A stretch of 64,000 bases of DNA from Rhododendron vialii (taxonomy: Eukaryota > Streptophyta > Magnoliopsida > Ericales > Ericaceae). Every line of letters starts with the position of its first letter. Position 1 is the stretch's first letter. Position numbers and translations under genes: made by a program. Where the stretch lies: contig NC_080560.1 of NCBI RefSeq assembly GCF_030253575.1, positions 43,663,001-43,727,000 on the forward strand, in the 5' to 3' direction. This document shows positions 39,789 to 51,519 of the stretch, piece by piece. A model generated the notes under the pieces. That model worked only from the letters and a program-made list of their open reading frames with translations, searched no databases and was not told the DNA's origin.

Positions 39789-42700
39789 ATGGCTCAACAT
39801 CTCTCGCCTCCGGGCCCAGAGAACTTTACCCTTGGGTTGGAAGGCTACGGATCTATCAACCTTGAGCCCCGTCAAGCGGCTAGGGCAGTTCCACTTGTAG
39901 CCCGCCAACTTTGTTTTCCACCGACCGAGTTGGATATCGCCCTGGCCGAACAAAAACGTCAGGCAGCGGTTATTACTATGCTGCAACAAAGGCTAGAGGA
40001 GCGGGACGGGGGGTTGACCGCAACCCCTGCCAACGAACATCATGCCGAGCCCAGTCGACCGAATAGATCCCGCAAACGACGACGGCCGTCTCGCCCACCC
40101 CAAACGGCCGAACTCGCTGTTACCGAACGGCGAACTGTCTTTGAGCGCCTCGATCAGGGGGTTTCACGACCTCGGCTGACAAGCATCATTCGAGCCGAGA
40201 GTACTAGATCCTCGGCAACGGGCTCCACTGCGGGAACCAACAGGGGAGGCGAATCTGTCCGAACACAACACCTCTCCGAACGTCGTATGAATCAGAAAAG
40301 TGGGAAGAGGCCCGTGGACTTAAATGATCCACCTCGGCGACCCCATACCAGTAGCAACCGGGAATATTCATTTCAATCGCGACATGATTCCGAACGTCAC
40401 GATGGGCGACACTCAGCCAACTCTGGCAGTCTACACCGAACAGAAAGCAGAGGAAACCGTTCGGAGCACGATAATACGATTGTCCTCTACGATCAATTCA
40501 CGGGCCTGCCAACCGTGTACCAACCCGTCGACCCGGCGCTTCAACCTCGGCACGCACCATTGACAAGCTTGAGGGAGGCACAGGCGCCCTTAATGCTAGC
40601 CGCTCCACGACCGAGGGAAAAAGAGGAGCACCGTCGGCGCCATCGGCGGGAAAAGAGAAAGACTCCAGAGCGGCACACTGATGTTCTTCCCCCTATCGCC
40701 CCACAGATCACAGCCGAAGGGCAGGCCGAAGACAATTCGAAGCTCGGGAAGGCAAAGGCTTCCCCCTTCGTGGATGCTATTCAACAAGAGCGGCCGCCAG
40801 ACAGATTCGTCATGCCGAAGCTGAAGCGCTATGAGGCAAAAGAGGACGCAGTCGCGTTCGTTTGTCGCTTCAGGCAAACCATGAGCCTCCATAACTTTTC
40901 TGACGCTCTTATGTGTAAAATCTTCCCGCTCACTCTCAGTGAATCGATCATGTTATGGTACAATCAGTTGAAGCCCAAATCCATTTCTTGCTTTAACGAG
41001 CTGGAATTGGAGTTTAGCAAACGCTTCGTCACCAGCAACATTCAACCGAAGACGTTATCAATGCTGGTGAACATGCGAAGAACGGCGGGAGAAACACTGC
41101 GACTCTATACCGAGCGTTACTGGGAAGTCTATAACCTTATTCCCGACTGTGATCAAGGGGTGGCAGCCGAGTCTTTCATGAATGGATTGGACCCAACCTC
41201 GGCAATGTTTCGTGACCTCTCACGAAATCCACCTAAGACGATGGGGGAGCTCATGACAATAATCGAGAAAGATTGCGTTCACGAAGAAGCAATGGCCGAG
41301 CGGCATACGTCAAAAGCTGAACCTGCCAAGACGATAGGGCCGAAGAAGCAGGTATCGAACGTTCGTCAAGGGCAAGGAAGCCAGGGTAGCTCGGGCCAGG
41401 CATCGAACAAGTCGAACAACAAGGGCCGACCCTCTCAGCACCCTCAGCCACAACCCTGGACACAAACGAAAAGAGAACCCCGACCGGACGAATACGTCGC
41501 CGAACGTACGGTATTCACTGAACCTATTTATAAACTTCTTAACATCATTGGCAAATTGCCGTTCTTTGTTTGGCCAACGGTACTCTTAGGCACCGTCGGA
41601 AGCGGCCCGGGGATGTGCACGTATCACAAGGAACGTGGCCATTACACCACGCAGTGCCCACCTTTCAAAAGGTATCTAGAAGAGCTAGCAGCTGCCGGTC
41701 ACCTCAATCAGTGGATCGACGTTCGGCAAAATCCACTTCCTCCACCTCCCCCTCTTGTTGGCAATCTCGTAAGCGTAATACAAGGGCTGGTATCCGAAGG
41801 AAGGGCGGCCGAACTTCGTTCGGAAATTGACAGGGCTGTCGCCTCTGCGTCAGTCTGCAATGTGGGAGCCTCGGGAAAGCGAAAGTGGGAAGATCCTAGC
41901 TTCGGCGGTACTATAACTTTTTCTTCCGACGACTTAAAAGGCGTGCAACTTCCACATGCAGATGCTCTCGTCGTCACTATTGCCATTGAAAAATCAACCG
42001 TACAACGGGTATTGATAGATCAGGGAAGCTCGGCCGATGTCATGTTTTTCTCCACTTATCAGAGCCTCGGATTATCTCCCGCTCAACTTCGGACAGCGTC
42101 AGCTCCCCTTGTTAGTTTTACGGGAGCCCCGGTATGGCCACTCGGCCTGATTACCCTCCCTGTGCGAGCTGGATCACGCATCCTGGAGATCGAATTTGTC
42201 GTGGTCGCTTCGCCAAGTCCGTACAACGTCATTCTTGGCCGAACCTGGCTACACGAGATGCAAGCGGTTGCTTCAACATATCACCAGGTGGTAAAATTCG
42301 TCGGATGGAACGGACGACAGGAGAGCCTGCGAGGCGATCAAATCCAATCCAAGAAATGCTACATCAGCACTGTAACGAACAAACAGAGCTGCATGGAGGT
42401 ACAATGCGTGGCTGCTGCTCCTACCCCAGTGATTGAGGATGTTGGTGTACTCGCCGAACAACGGTCAGCCGAGGAGCTGATACGTTTTTCGATTCCTGGG
42501 GAAGAAGGAAGATATTTTTTGATCGGGAGTTCATTGAGCATGAACGAACGGGAGGAGATGTATCGATTCCTGATGAGGAACATAGAGGTCTTTGCTTGGA
42601 CACCACAAGACATGCCGGGCGTGGACCCTTCGTTCGCTATGCACTCATTGAATGTGGATCCGAATAGGCGACCGGTTGTGCAAAAAGTTCGACGCTCGTC

Positions 42701-45700
42701 GGCCGCGCATACCGAAGCTGTGATAGCAGAGGTGAATCAACTATTGGAAGCTGGCGTCATTCGGGAAGTACTATACCCCACCTGGCTTGCCAACCCAGTG
42801 GTAGTCCCGAAGAAAAATGGGAAGCTACGGGTCTGTGTCGATTACACGAACCTCAATGACGCCTGCCCTATGGATCGATTTCCACTTCCTCGGATCGAGC
42901 AGATGGTAGATGCAACGGCAGGATGCGAGCGCCTAAGCTTCATGGACGCTTAGGATCCGGAAGATCAAGAAAAAACGGCTTTCATCTCGCCTCGGGGAAC
43001 CTTCTGTTACAAGGTTGTCCCGTTCGGCTTGAAGAATGCAGGCGCCACTTTTCAACGCTCCATCACGAAGATGTTTCCTGGCATGCTCGGCGTAAAAGTA
43101 GAAGCTTATATTGACGATTTGGTTTGCAGAAGCATATTCGCTCGGGACCACCTTCGGGATCTGGGAGAGGTCTTTGCTGTTCTAAAACATAGGAAGCTAC
43201 GTCTCAATGCCGAGAAGTGTGCGTTTGGCGTTAGCTCGGGGAAATTCCTAGGATACATGGTGAGTCGTCGAGGAATCGAAGCTGATCCTACCCAGATTTT
43301 GGCTGTGCAGCGGCTACGAGCTCCAACGACGATTAAAGAGGTACAGCGGCTCACGGGGATGGTTGCTCCCTTGAACCGTTTCATTCGACGTTCGAGCGAT
43401 CTCTGCCGCCCGTTCTTCCGAGCAATCACAACAAGCCGACGCAGATTTGTATGGACAGAGGAGTGCGAGCAGGCTCTGCAATCTTTAAAGCAATACCTAT
43501 CTCACGCTCCTTTGCTCGTCAAGCCCCTGCCCGATGAAGATCTCTATCTTTACCTTGCCGTCTCTGACCATGCAACGAGCGCGGTTCTTGTTCGGAGAGA
43601 AGGGATGGACCATCAACCAATCTTCTACTCCAGTAAAACGATGACGGATTCTCAGACGAGGTATCTGCCTATGGAAAAGTTAGCATTAGCTCTCGTTTCT
43701 GCTAAAACGAGCCTCTTGCCCTACTTTCAATCCCATAGGATTGTGGTCCTCACTGAGTTTCCTCTCAGAGCTGTTCTTCGGAAAACGGACACGTCGAGTC
43801 GAATCCTGAAGTTCTCTCAAGACTTGGCCAACTTCGACATCCAATTCGAGCCTCGGACAGCTATCAAAGGGCAAGTCCTGGCCGACTTCTTTGCCGAACT
43901 CACTCCCGGCTTACAAGACGAGGCCAATGCCCTGGCAATTGCTGCTGAGGACTCTCGGATTCAAGAAGAAGAGGTTTTGGAAGGGCCGTCCAGCTGTCAT
44001 GCCGAACCACTCCGAGCTCGGTATTCCCTCGGGCGCAAGAAACCCAAAAGACAATGGAAGCTCTTCTCCGGCGATGCTTGGCGACTGACCGTCGATGGAG
44101 CTTCTAACGTTCATGGAGCTGGTGCCGGCATCGTCCTTGTTTCACCCAGCGGGACTGTTCATGAAAGCGTGGTTTCAATTGGGTACACAGCGACGAACAA
44201 CGATGCGGAATATGAGGCTCTAATTGCAGGCCTCCAACTTGCTCTTCGGCTGGATGCAGATTCGGATCATGTCTTTTGTGATTCTCAGCTCATTGTGGGG
44301 CATTTAAACGACGATTATCAAGCCAAAGATCGACGTATGAATGCTTACGTAAGCCACGTGTTGTCTTTGTTCGGCAAATTTGGACGCGTCGAAGTGGAGT
44401 GGATCGCTCGGGAGCATAACGCCCACGCTGACGCCCTTGCAGGTCTTGCTTCAGTTTACAAGACCTCGGGTAGTCGCACCATCACCTTCGACGAGGTCCC
44501 CAAGCCGAGCTTCGAAAAGCCGTCTGAACAGGTTATGGCCATCACCCTCGGCTCAAGCCAGCTGGATTCTGTGGTTGCTTACCTGAAGAATCAAGTGCTA
44601 CCGACGAACAAGCGCGAGGCGTACAAAATCCGTTGCTGAGCTGCCAATTTTTTCTTGGGACCGAATGACAATCTCTACCGACGGACTTTTACTGGCCCCG
44701 ATCTGCATGTCGTCCACGACGACCTCGTGCCAGCCGTTCTGGAGGAACTTCATTCGGGTAGCTGTGGGGCTCACTCAGGAGGGCGGTCCCTTGCACAGCG
44801 TGCCCTAACGCAAGGCTATTGGTGGCCGAAGATGGTCAAGCAATCCGAAGACTACGTGAAGCTCTGTGTTCGGTGTCAGAAGCATGCATCTCTCATCCAC
44901 CAGCCTGCGTTTCCCCTTAAAATGATCACCAGTCCATGGCCGTTCGCGGTTTGGGCTTTTGACATAGTTGGCAAGATGCCAAAGGCGCCCGGAGGATTTG
45001 AGTACATGCTCACTGCCACAGATTTGTTCACCAAGTGGGTCGAAGCCTCCCCGTTGATCAAGACCACCGCCGGGGATGTGGAACGCTTTATCTGGAAGCA
45101 CATTATCTCCAGGTTCGGCGTGCCGTACGCCATACTATCTGATAACGGTTCCCAATTTGTCGCCTCCGCTCTCAAAGCTTTCTATGCGAAGCGCCATATT
45201 ACCATCCAAAATTCCTCGGTGGCATATCCTCAGGGTAATGGACAAGCCGAAGCATCAAACAAGACAATCACTCGGGGGCTGAAGCGCCGTCTGGATCGGA
45301 AGCTCGGCAAATGGGTGGAAGAGCTTCCACATGTCCTTTGGGCCTATCGAACAACGCCTCGGCGGTCCACCGGCCGTACTCCGTTCGCTATGGCCTACGG
45401 TATGGAGGCTGTCCTCCCTTTATCTACTATGATCCCTACAGTTCGGACGGAGAATTTTAACCCTGTCGACAACAGTGCTCTAGTGGGTTCCGAGTTAGAT
45501 TTTGCCGAAGAACTGCGTGACAATGCTAACCTTCGGCACGCCGCGTACCAGCAAGAAGTTGCAAGGGGCTACAACCGCAATGTTCGTGCTCGACCATTCA
45601 ACGTCGGGGACTTAGTCCTTCGGATGGTTACCGAAGCGACAAAGTTGACCAAGCTAAAAGACCCCTATGAAGGGCCTTACCGAGTGGTTGAGAAGATCGG

Positions 45701-45788
45701 GCATGGAGTCTACAAGCTTGCTGAGATGGATGGCACGCCAATCGCTAATCCATGGAATGCCCAAAAGCTTAGGAAATTCCATGGCTAG
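39789..45788 (+). pseudogene. gag-pol polyprotein of the Tat element, two in-frame stops
   Basis: One frame of 2000 codons from the ATG at 39789. Arg/Pro-rich N-terminus; gag core about 340-500; CX2HX4HX4C knuckle from residue 610 (CTYHKERGHYTTQC); protease with DQGSSAD near 744; RT from about 1000 with WLANPVVVPKKNG and, beyond the break, YIDDL at 1107; RNase H near 1255; a second RNase H near 1430 (TVDGASNVHGAGAGIVL); integrase with a zinc-binding HHCC region and D1725, D1785, E1821 (35 residues between the last two). Stop 1 (TAG, 42951-42953) falls directly after the FMDA of RT motif A, where about eight conserved codons are missing; the frame then resumes. Stop 2 (TGA, 44637-44639) lies between the second RNase H and integrase and looks like a CGA to TGA change. 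This copy cannot make a full polyprotein without help. Confidence 0.95.
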
Positions 45789-46445
45789 TGTTGGCATCTT
45801 TTGTATTACATTTTTGCTCGGCAAATGCGCCTTTGAGCGTTATGCACTTAATATAAATTCGTCCAGTATTCTGCTTTATTTTTACACAAGGGGTATTTTA
45901 TCTAGCTCCAGTAACATCTCTTGTTCGGGTGAAATCCTCTAAGCCCCTGATGATGTGTTTGTTCGGGTGAAATCCTCTAAGCCCCTGATGATGTGTTTGT
46001 TCGGGTGAACTTCTCTAAGCCCCTGATAATTTGTTTGTTCGGGCGAAATTCTCGAAACCCATGATCACTTTTTCGGCTCAGTTTTCCCATCCTACTGCCT
46101 TATTCTATTCCTACGGTAATACAATAGGGCAGGGGGCTACTATATGGGTAAACCTGAGTTCATCTCTCAGTGACTTCCAAATCACATAAACAGTCCTTCC
46201 GAATGAAAAGACTTAAAAATTTCTGAAAAAATTTCTGAGATGTGATGTATATACCGAACAGAAAGACTTGGCAAATATTTATATACTTGGAAACAACATC
46301 CATACCGAACGAACAGACGATTGTCTTTTAAAAAAAAAAGAGAAAAATCTCCATGTTTTTGTTACATCCGATGGTCGGTGCCGACCAATGTCAAAACTAT
46401 GCAAAAACAAAACAAAATACAAAGACAGACTAAACAAGAACAAAT
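45789..46445 (+). other. 3' untranslated variable region of the retrotransposon
   Basis: Non-coding stretch between the gag-pol stop and the end of the antisense gene; contains the 38-bp tandem array. Confidence 0.7.
45922..46073 (+). repeat. 38-bp tandem repeat, four copies
   Basis: Units start at 45922, 45960, 45998 and 46036, each beginning TGTTCGGG(T/C)GAA. The first two are almost identical; the last two are diverged. Tandem repeats in this position are known from Tat-lineage elements and have been proposed as seeds of satellite DNA. Confidence 0.95.
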
Positions 46446-49015
46446 CTAATCCGTTGGAGCGTCGGATGGGGCTGGTGGAGTCGGAGCGTCGGTTTGGGCC
46501 TGTAGGATTGGAGCTTCGGCCGGGGCTGGTAGGGTGGTCGACTCGATAGCGTCGGCTATTGGCTCCTCCGCTATAACTTCGGCAGGGGCGAAGGGTGGTA
46601 TTTCCACCAGACTCCTCCTTTCGTCGTCAGCTTCAGCGCCTGCATCGTCGAGACCCATGTTGTAGCCGAGCATAAAGCTCTCTTTGTGCTGGGCCTCCTT
46701 GATCTCGTCTTGCACTTCAAGGACTTGATCGGTCACGTCCTCTTCGGCCTGGGCGTATCCTTTCTCGTACTGCCCCTGCACCTCTTTCTCCATCTCTTTC
46801 CTCATCTCTTCCCTCCCCAAGGCTCTCCCTTCGGCCAACCCCTCATCTTTTCCTTCGGCTCTGGTCTGCTCGGTAGACTCTTGCAACCCCTTGATAAGGT
46901 CATTTTGGTTGGCGACCTGAACCTCGAGGCTTTGCCTCACGAGCTCGGATTGCTCCAAGCCCTTCTTGTACTCCTCGGCCAGGGCCTTGTTGTATTCCAC
47001 CGACTGCTTTTGCAGTTTTGACTTCTTGTCATATTCGGTGAGATGCAGCTGGGCACTCATTATGGACTGGGTAGCCTGTAAACAAAGCAAAATGAAAGTC
47101 ATTCCGACGGAGTAAGGCATTTGTAAAAAAAAAAAAAAAAAAAAACAAACAAACAAAACGAATGTGCAAGTGTAAAACCATTTACTTACCCTTCCTGCGT
47201 GATAGTAGTATTCACTCAGGGCTGCTTTCAGGGAGGGGGGATTCTGTACATCCCTCGGCAAAGCTAGCCCCGAATGAAGGGTGAAAGCCAGGGAGGGATC
47301 CTCCCTCAAGCTATCCGATTTAAGGACCTGTTTCTTGCCAGGTGTGATGAAGCTTGGCACCCATGGGGTGTCAAGATCGAAGGCAGTCACCCTCCCTTCT
47401 CCTTCTGCGGCGGCCTCTTTCGATTGCTCCACCTCTTGGCCCTTTCCCTTAGCGGCCGCCCTCACCTTCTTGCTCGCAGGTGGTTCCTTCGGGGAAGGAG
47501 GAGCGCTCAGTGGTCGCTTTTTAGAGGGGGGAGGAGGTGGGACTTTCTTGCTCGGAACCGAGCCCGAAGCGGCTGCACTCGAAGCGGCTGTACCCCCAGC
47601 CTTCTGCAGTCGAGCCTTCTCCCTCTCTTTTTCCTCCAGCTTCTTCTGGAGAACCTCCTTGATGTTTCTTGGAGGCATACCTTCTTGTTGTTCAGGGAAA
47701 AGCTCTTCCTCGGTCGGAAGTCGGATTGACCCTCGGAGGGGTTTGTCGAAGCTCGGTCGGAGCTCTTGTGGGGTGTCCTCGGACTGCTCAGGCTCGTCAG
47801 TTACCTTTCGTCGGATCCGACCACCGTAGGTAGCTGTATATTTGAGGATGGTTGGGGCGTCTCTTTCCTCCGCTGGGATAGTGAGCAGGGAGTCGGCAAG
47901 ACCGCAACCTTTGGCGGCCCTTAATAGTACCTTGTTGATCTTGGTGGTATCTGCCGAAGACAAGCGTGAAATCGTTAGTTGAATTTTTACAGCTGAAATC
48001 AGAGCAACAGAAATAAATATTTGAAGTAACGACAAGTGTTCTTACTCGGCGTGCCTCTGCGTGTGGCTATCTCAAACTGACCGTATTCGTGTTCGGGGAA
48101 TTGGAAATTTCCTCGAACTTCGACGTAGTCAGAGGCCCATTTCTCCGAGTCATACATGCCCTCGGGAATGATCTTTTGCATCTTCCTCCGGGAGCAGAGG
48201 TAGTATCGAGAGTACCGAACGTTTCTCGACATCATATAATTTTCAAAAAAATGAAAGGCTTCTAGGCGGAACATCTTCACCTCAGCAAGGGCGATTACCG
48301 AGTGAATGATGCGGTAGGAATTGACGCTCAGCTGGCACGGAGTGAGATTGAAGCGGTGAAGTATCTCTCTCAAAACTCTGTGCATCGGGAACCGAAGGCC
48401 CCCTTTTGTGATTGCCATCAAGGGGACAGTGACGTGTTCGTCACCATATTTTATTCGGTTCCCTCGGACTGGTGTAATGATAACATCGTTAGGGATGTCG
48501 TAGACGGCTCGGAAGGTGTCCAGGCTTTTTTTGTCTTGGAAGCATTCCAAGTAAGGGCAGGGGTCCTTTCCCGTTCGGTCAGGGATCACATCGGGGTCCA
48601 TCGGAACGATCTTCCTCTTCACCTTCGGCGGATGTGACGAGGATTCCCCAGCAAATCCGGCCCCTTCATTCGCTCGGCTTGGCGAGATAAGCGGAGTCCC
48701 TGGTCTCGACTCGGCTTCGTCAGCTCCTTCGGCCTCCTCTTCCTCTTCTGCTTCGTCATGAGGACTTTCGGACGAAGATTCGCCTATGTCTATAATATCG
48801 GGGTCCGGCCCGATTGTTCGGAGAGGAGCCACCATGGCGGGGTAGTCGACTCCCTCTACACCCTCGGGGATCCTTCCGCTTGATCCCGTTCGGTAATTTC
48901 GGGCGAAATCTCTTATAGCTTCGGATAACCCCGGATCGGATCTACCAAAACCCGAATCTTCGGAATCCATCGACCGATAAGATTCGCCCGAAGAAGGTGA
49001 CTTTGCAGACTCCAT
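46446..49015 (-). CDS. Antisense gene of the retrotransposon, three exons, putative gypsy-type transposon protein
   Basis: Exons 48046-49015, 47190-47950 and 46446-47075 join through two GT-AG introns (95 and 114 bp; phases 1 and 0) into 786 residues without a stop. The N-terminal third is acidic and serine-rich; next comes a globular region (VPLMAITKGGLRFPMHRVLREILHRF and following) like the Pfam family for putative gypsy-type transposon proteins (Transposase_28), by memory; then a Pro/Lys-rich part with basic nuclear-signal-like stretches and a long coiled coil in exon 3 (KKSKLQKQSVEYNKALAEEY). Function unknown. The ATG at 49013-49015 is preceded by TTTCTAGGT, so a 5'UTR intron acceptor may lie there; an upstream ATG at 49061-49063 is the alternative. 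It runs opposite to gag-pol, so its introns stay in the element's genomic RNA. Confidence 0.8.
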
Positions 49016-49954
49016 ACCTAGAAACAGATAAGTGCATGGGATAAGACCGTTAGCGATTTGCATGGCCAAGAATCTAAGTGCCTACGTTCGTTGTTTTGTG
49101 TCGTTAGGAGAGACATCACCTTTGTTCGGTTGTTTCCCGAGCGATTCCCCTCGAAAGAGATTCCGAAGGAAGGGCTCATACCGATCAGGAAAACGGTGGG
49201 GGACCCTACGCGTTCCCAATGGGGAAACAGAGATTGAGAAGCTTCACAGGGGTTGTAAAGCTTCTTAAAGACTGCCCCTTTGTAAAAACCTCACGCTTGA
49301 AGATGCCCTCGTGTTCGGAAGAACACAATTTCAAGGTGTTCATACGCTCGGAAGAACACATGAACACCTGGGTTTCAGGCGGTTCTCAGTCAAGACCAAA
49401 GGGAAAAAATCGACCAAAAAGGGGGGAAAACACTCGAAAAAACGCTCAAAATGCATCGAGAAATGGAGGGGCTCAAGAAATACCTGAGAAATCAAGAGAA
49501 ATCTGTGATCAGAAGCCTTCAAATATGCAGATTTCTGGCGATTTCAGTCTGGAATGGTGCTTGAACAGTGAGACGATCGAGAGTCAGAGAGAGAGTAACC
49601 TTCTCTCTCCTTCCCTCTTCCCTTTTATACTGGGTGTAGCATTCGAAGCGGTCTCTCACCCTGACCGTCGGATTTGGGCGGGAGACTGATGTGCCGCTCG
49701 ATGAAGGACGCGTGGCAGATATGAAGCGTGCCGTACCAGCACCCAATGAAATCGTGACACCTGGCATCGATTCAAATCGACGGTTACAGGAGCATTTAAT
49801 GAAAGGCTGCGCGCGCGTCTCGAAGCGTTTCAAATAATTTCTGTCCGTTCAACTCTGACGGTTCGTCTGGTCGATCGCTCTTCGGACTGATGGTTCTTCA
49901 GTTTTACGTCTTCGTTCGGCCAGGTTCTTATTCAACTCCTCTTTCATTTCCGAG
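49016..49954. other. Region between antisense gene and 3' LTR
   Basis: Probably the promoter and leader of the antisense gene. A phrase CGGAAGAACACA occurs twice (49315-49360), and AGAGAGAG-type tracts lie near 49590. No coding sequence that I can support. Confidence 0.45.
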
Positions 49955-49977
49955 CAAGAAAAGAAGGAGTTGAGGGG
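49955..49977 (+). other. Polypurine tract
   Basis: A purine-rich run (AAGAAAAGAAGGAG, then TT, then GAGGGG) ending four bases before the 3' LTR; expected plus-strand primer. Confidence 0.6.
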
Positions 49978-49981
49978 CTAT

Positions 49982-50743
49982 TGTAGGGGGCCGAAATATC
50001 CGAAGGTTCACCAGGTCCAAAAGGGGCGATGAGGGTTCACACGTTGTTTGACTCATCATCCAAGCTATCACGGTTCGCCTCCAAATAAGTCTGGACTTCG
50101 GTTGGGCCGAAAGATAGACAGAACCACGAGTGCTTCACCGAACAATTATAAGCAACATCCGAACATACGACACATGAGTTCGCTCGGGGCTTTATCAAGC
50201 GCACGGATACGAACTTCCGTTTGTTCGGCCAGGGTGTGCCTCGGCCGGGATGTCATACGCTAGGATAATTCGTATGCTGGACGCGGGTCCCGCCGAACCT
50301 GGACGATTGTGGAACCTTCCATAAATATCTACTGATATTTAGGCTGTCCTCTCTTACATTCGAAGTGACATCTCTGAACGATATGACCCTCCTGACATCA
50401 GCCCATGTGGCTCTGAAAGACTAGAGAAGTGGTGTTCATTAACTGGCCCTGCTAGAAAGGCGCCAACCGAGCAGAACGTGACACGTGGAAAGTATGGCCA
50501 ACTTACTCAGCACTTCATCTCTTTGCCTATAAATAGAGAAGCATGGCCACTGAGTCAGGGGGGGAGAATTGAGTCGAAGGGAGCATTTTCTCTTTCCTGC
50601 AGACTGTTCTTACTAAACTTCTTTCTTTCCATTTACTGACTTAATCATCGGAGCTTCTTCCCGGAGGAGCAACCCCCTCCGGTTCTACAGGTACATCAAG
50701 ACCGATCGCACCAGAAGGAGCACGAAGAAATCACGCCCCCACA
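49982..50743 (+). repeat. 3' LTR, 762 bp
   Basis: Gapless match to the 5' LTR with four substitutions (50168, 50633, 50705, 50707). Followed by the target duplication GTTTC. Confidence 0.98.
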
Positions 50744-51519
50744 GTTTCTGAATCTAACGGTATGCTTCCATTGTAATCTGAAGTAAAACTACTTCTCGAA
50801 ATTAGAGTAAATTAACCCCTAGTAAGAGATAAACATCAACGGCACCGCGACCCCAAATACCTTTGGGACCACATTAGCTTTGTCTCATATGTTCACATCA
50901 AGATCAAAAGATTAGTTGAGGCGCCCGTAACCTGGTCCCGGAATAAACTGAAAAATGGGTCACACGGCACAATTTTGGGTTCAAATTGATAGAATTCACT
51001 GATAAGAATTGTCACAGGTTTGAAACCTAAAAGCATGTGCTCTACGGTTCCAATGAACTCTGCCATAGCGAAGCTGTGGCTGTTCAAATCACGACCAAAG
51101 TCTATTCCAAACAAACAATGAAAGGTCGAGGCAAATGAAATTTCAAAACAAGGAAACCAAAACATGCATTCGCATGCTTAAGCAATCGAGTTAAAACTAC
51201 CAGCATCATATTATATGATCAAGTCCTGAGCAATACCATAACAAAACATGAAGCTTAAAACCGTAACAAAGTATCCAGCTTCTGAAACTATAACTATTAG
51301 CGAGTAATGAACTCCAATTCTGGTGAGGGAAATAACTACAAGCTTCGAGATAGCAAAAACTTGACCCAGCAAAGCAGAAAAACCTGTTACAAAAAACATG
51401 AGAAGATCAATTTGCTAAATATTCCTATCACAGAATAAGAGCTTTAGAGTATATTGGAAAAAAGGTCATTGTCAAGAAAAAGTTGAGAAAACAATCAATT
51501 TGACCTGCCCAAAACAGTT
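50744..51519. other. 3' flank of hAT-derived unit 1
   Basis: Homologous to about 56190-56299 and 60760-61332 of the other units. Nothing coding; likely 3' UTR near 51519. Confidence 0.55.

Larger units (their letters stand above)
38897..50743 (+). mobile_element. Ty3/gypsy LTR retrotransposon, Tat lineage, 11.8 kb, young
   Basis: Complete structure: 5' LTR 38897-39658, primer binding site, gag-pol, 3' variable region with tandem repeats, an antisense spliced gene, polypurine tract, 3' LTR 49982-50743. Target duplication GTTTC at 38892-38896 and 50744-50748. Pol order protease, RT, RNase H, a second RNase H, integrase places it in the Tat group; the extra RNase H is that group's hallmark. LTRs differ at 4 of 762 sites with no gaps. 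Both strands carry genes, leaving pol defective by two stops. Confidence 0.97.

Noticed and set aside
47274..47829. Plus-strand open frames over the antisense gene
   Set aside because: They are low-complexity complements (Ser/Leu/Phe-rich) of the Glu/Lys/Pro-rich exons and have no homology.
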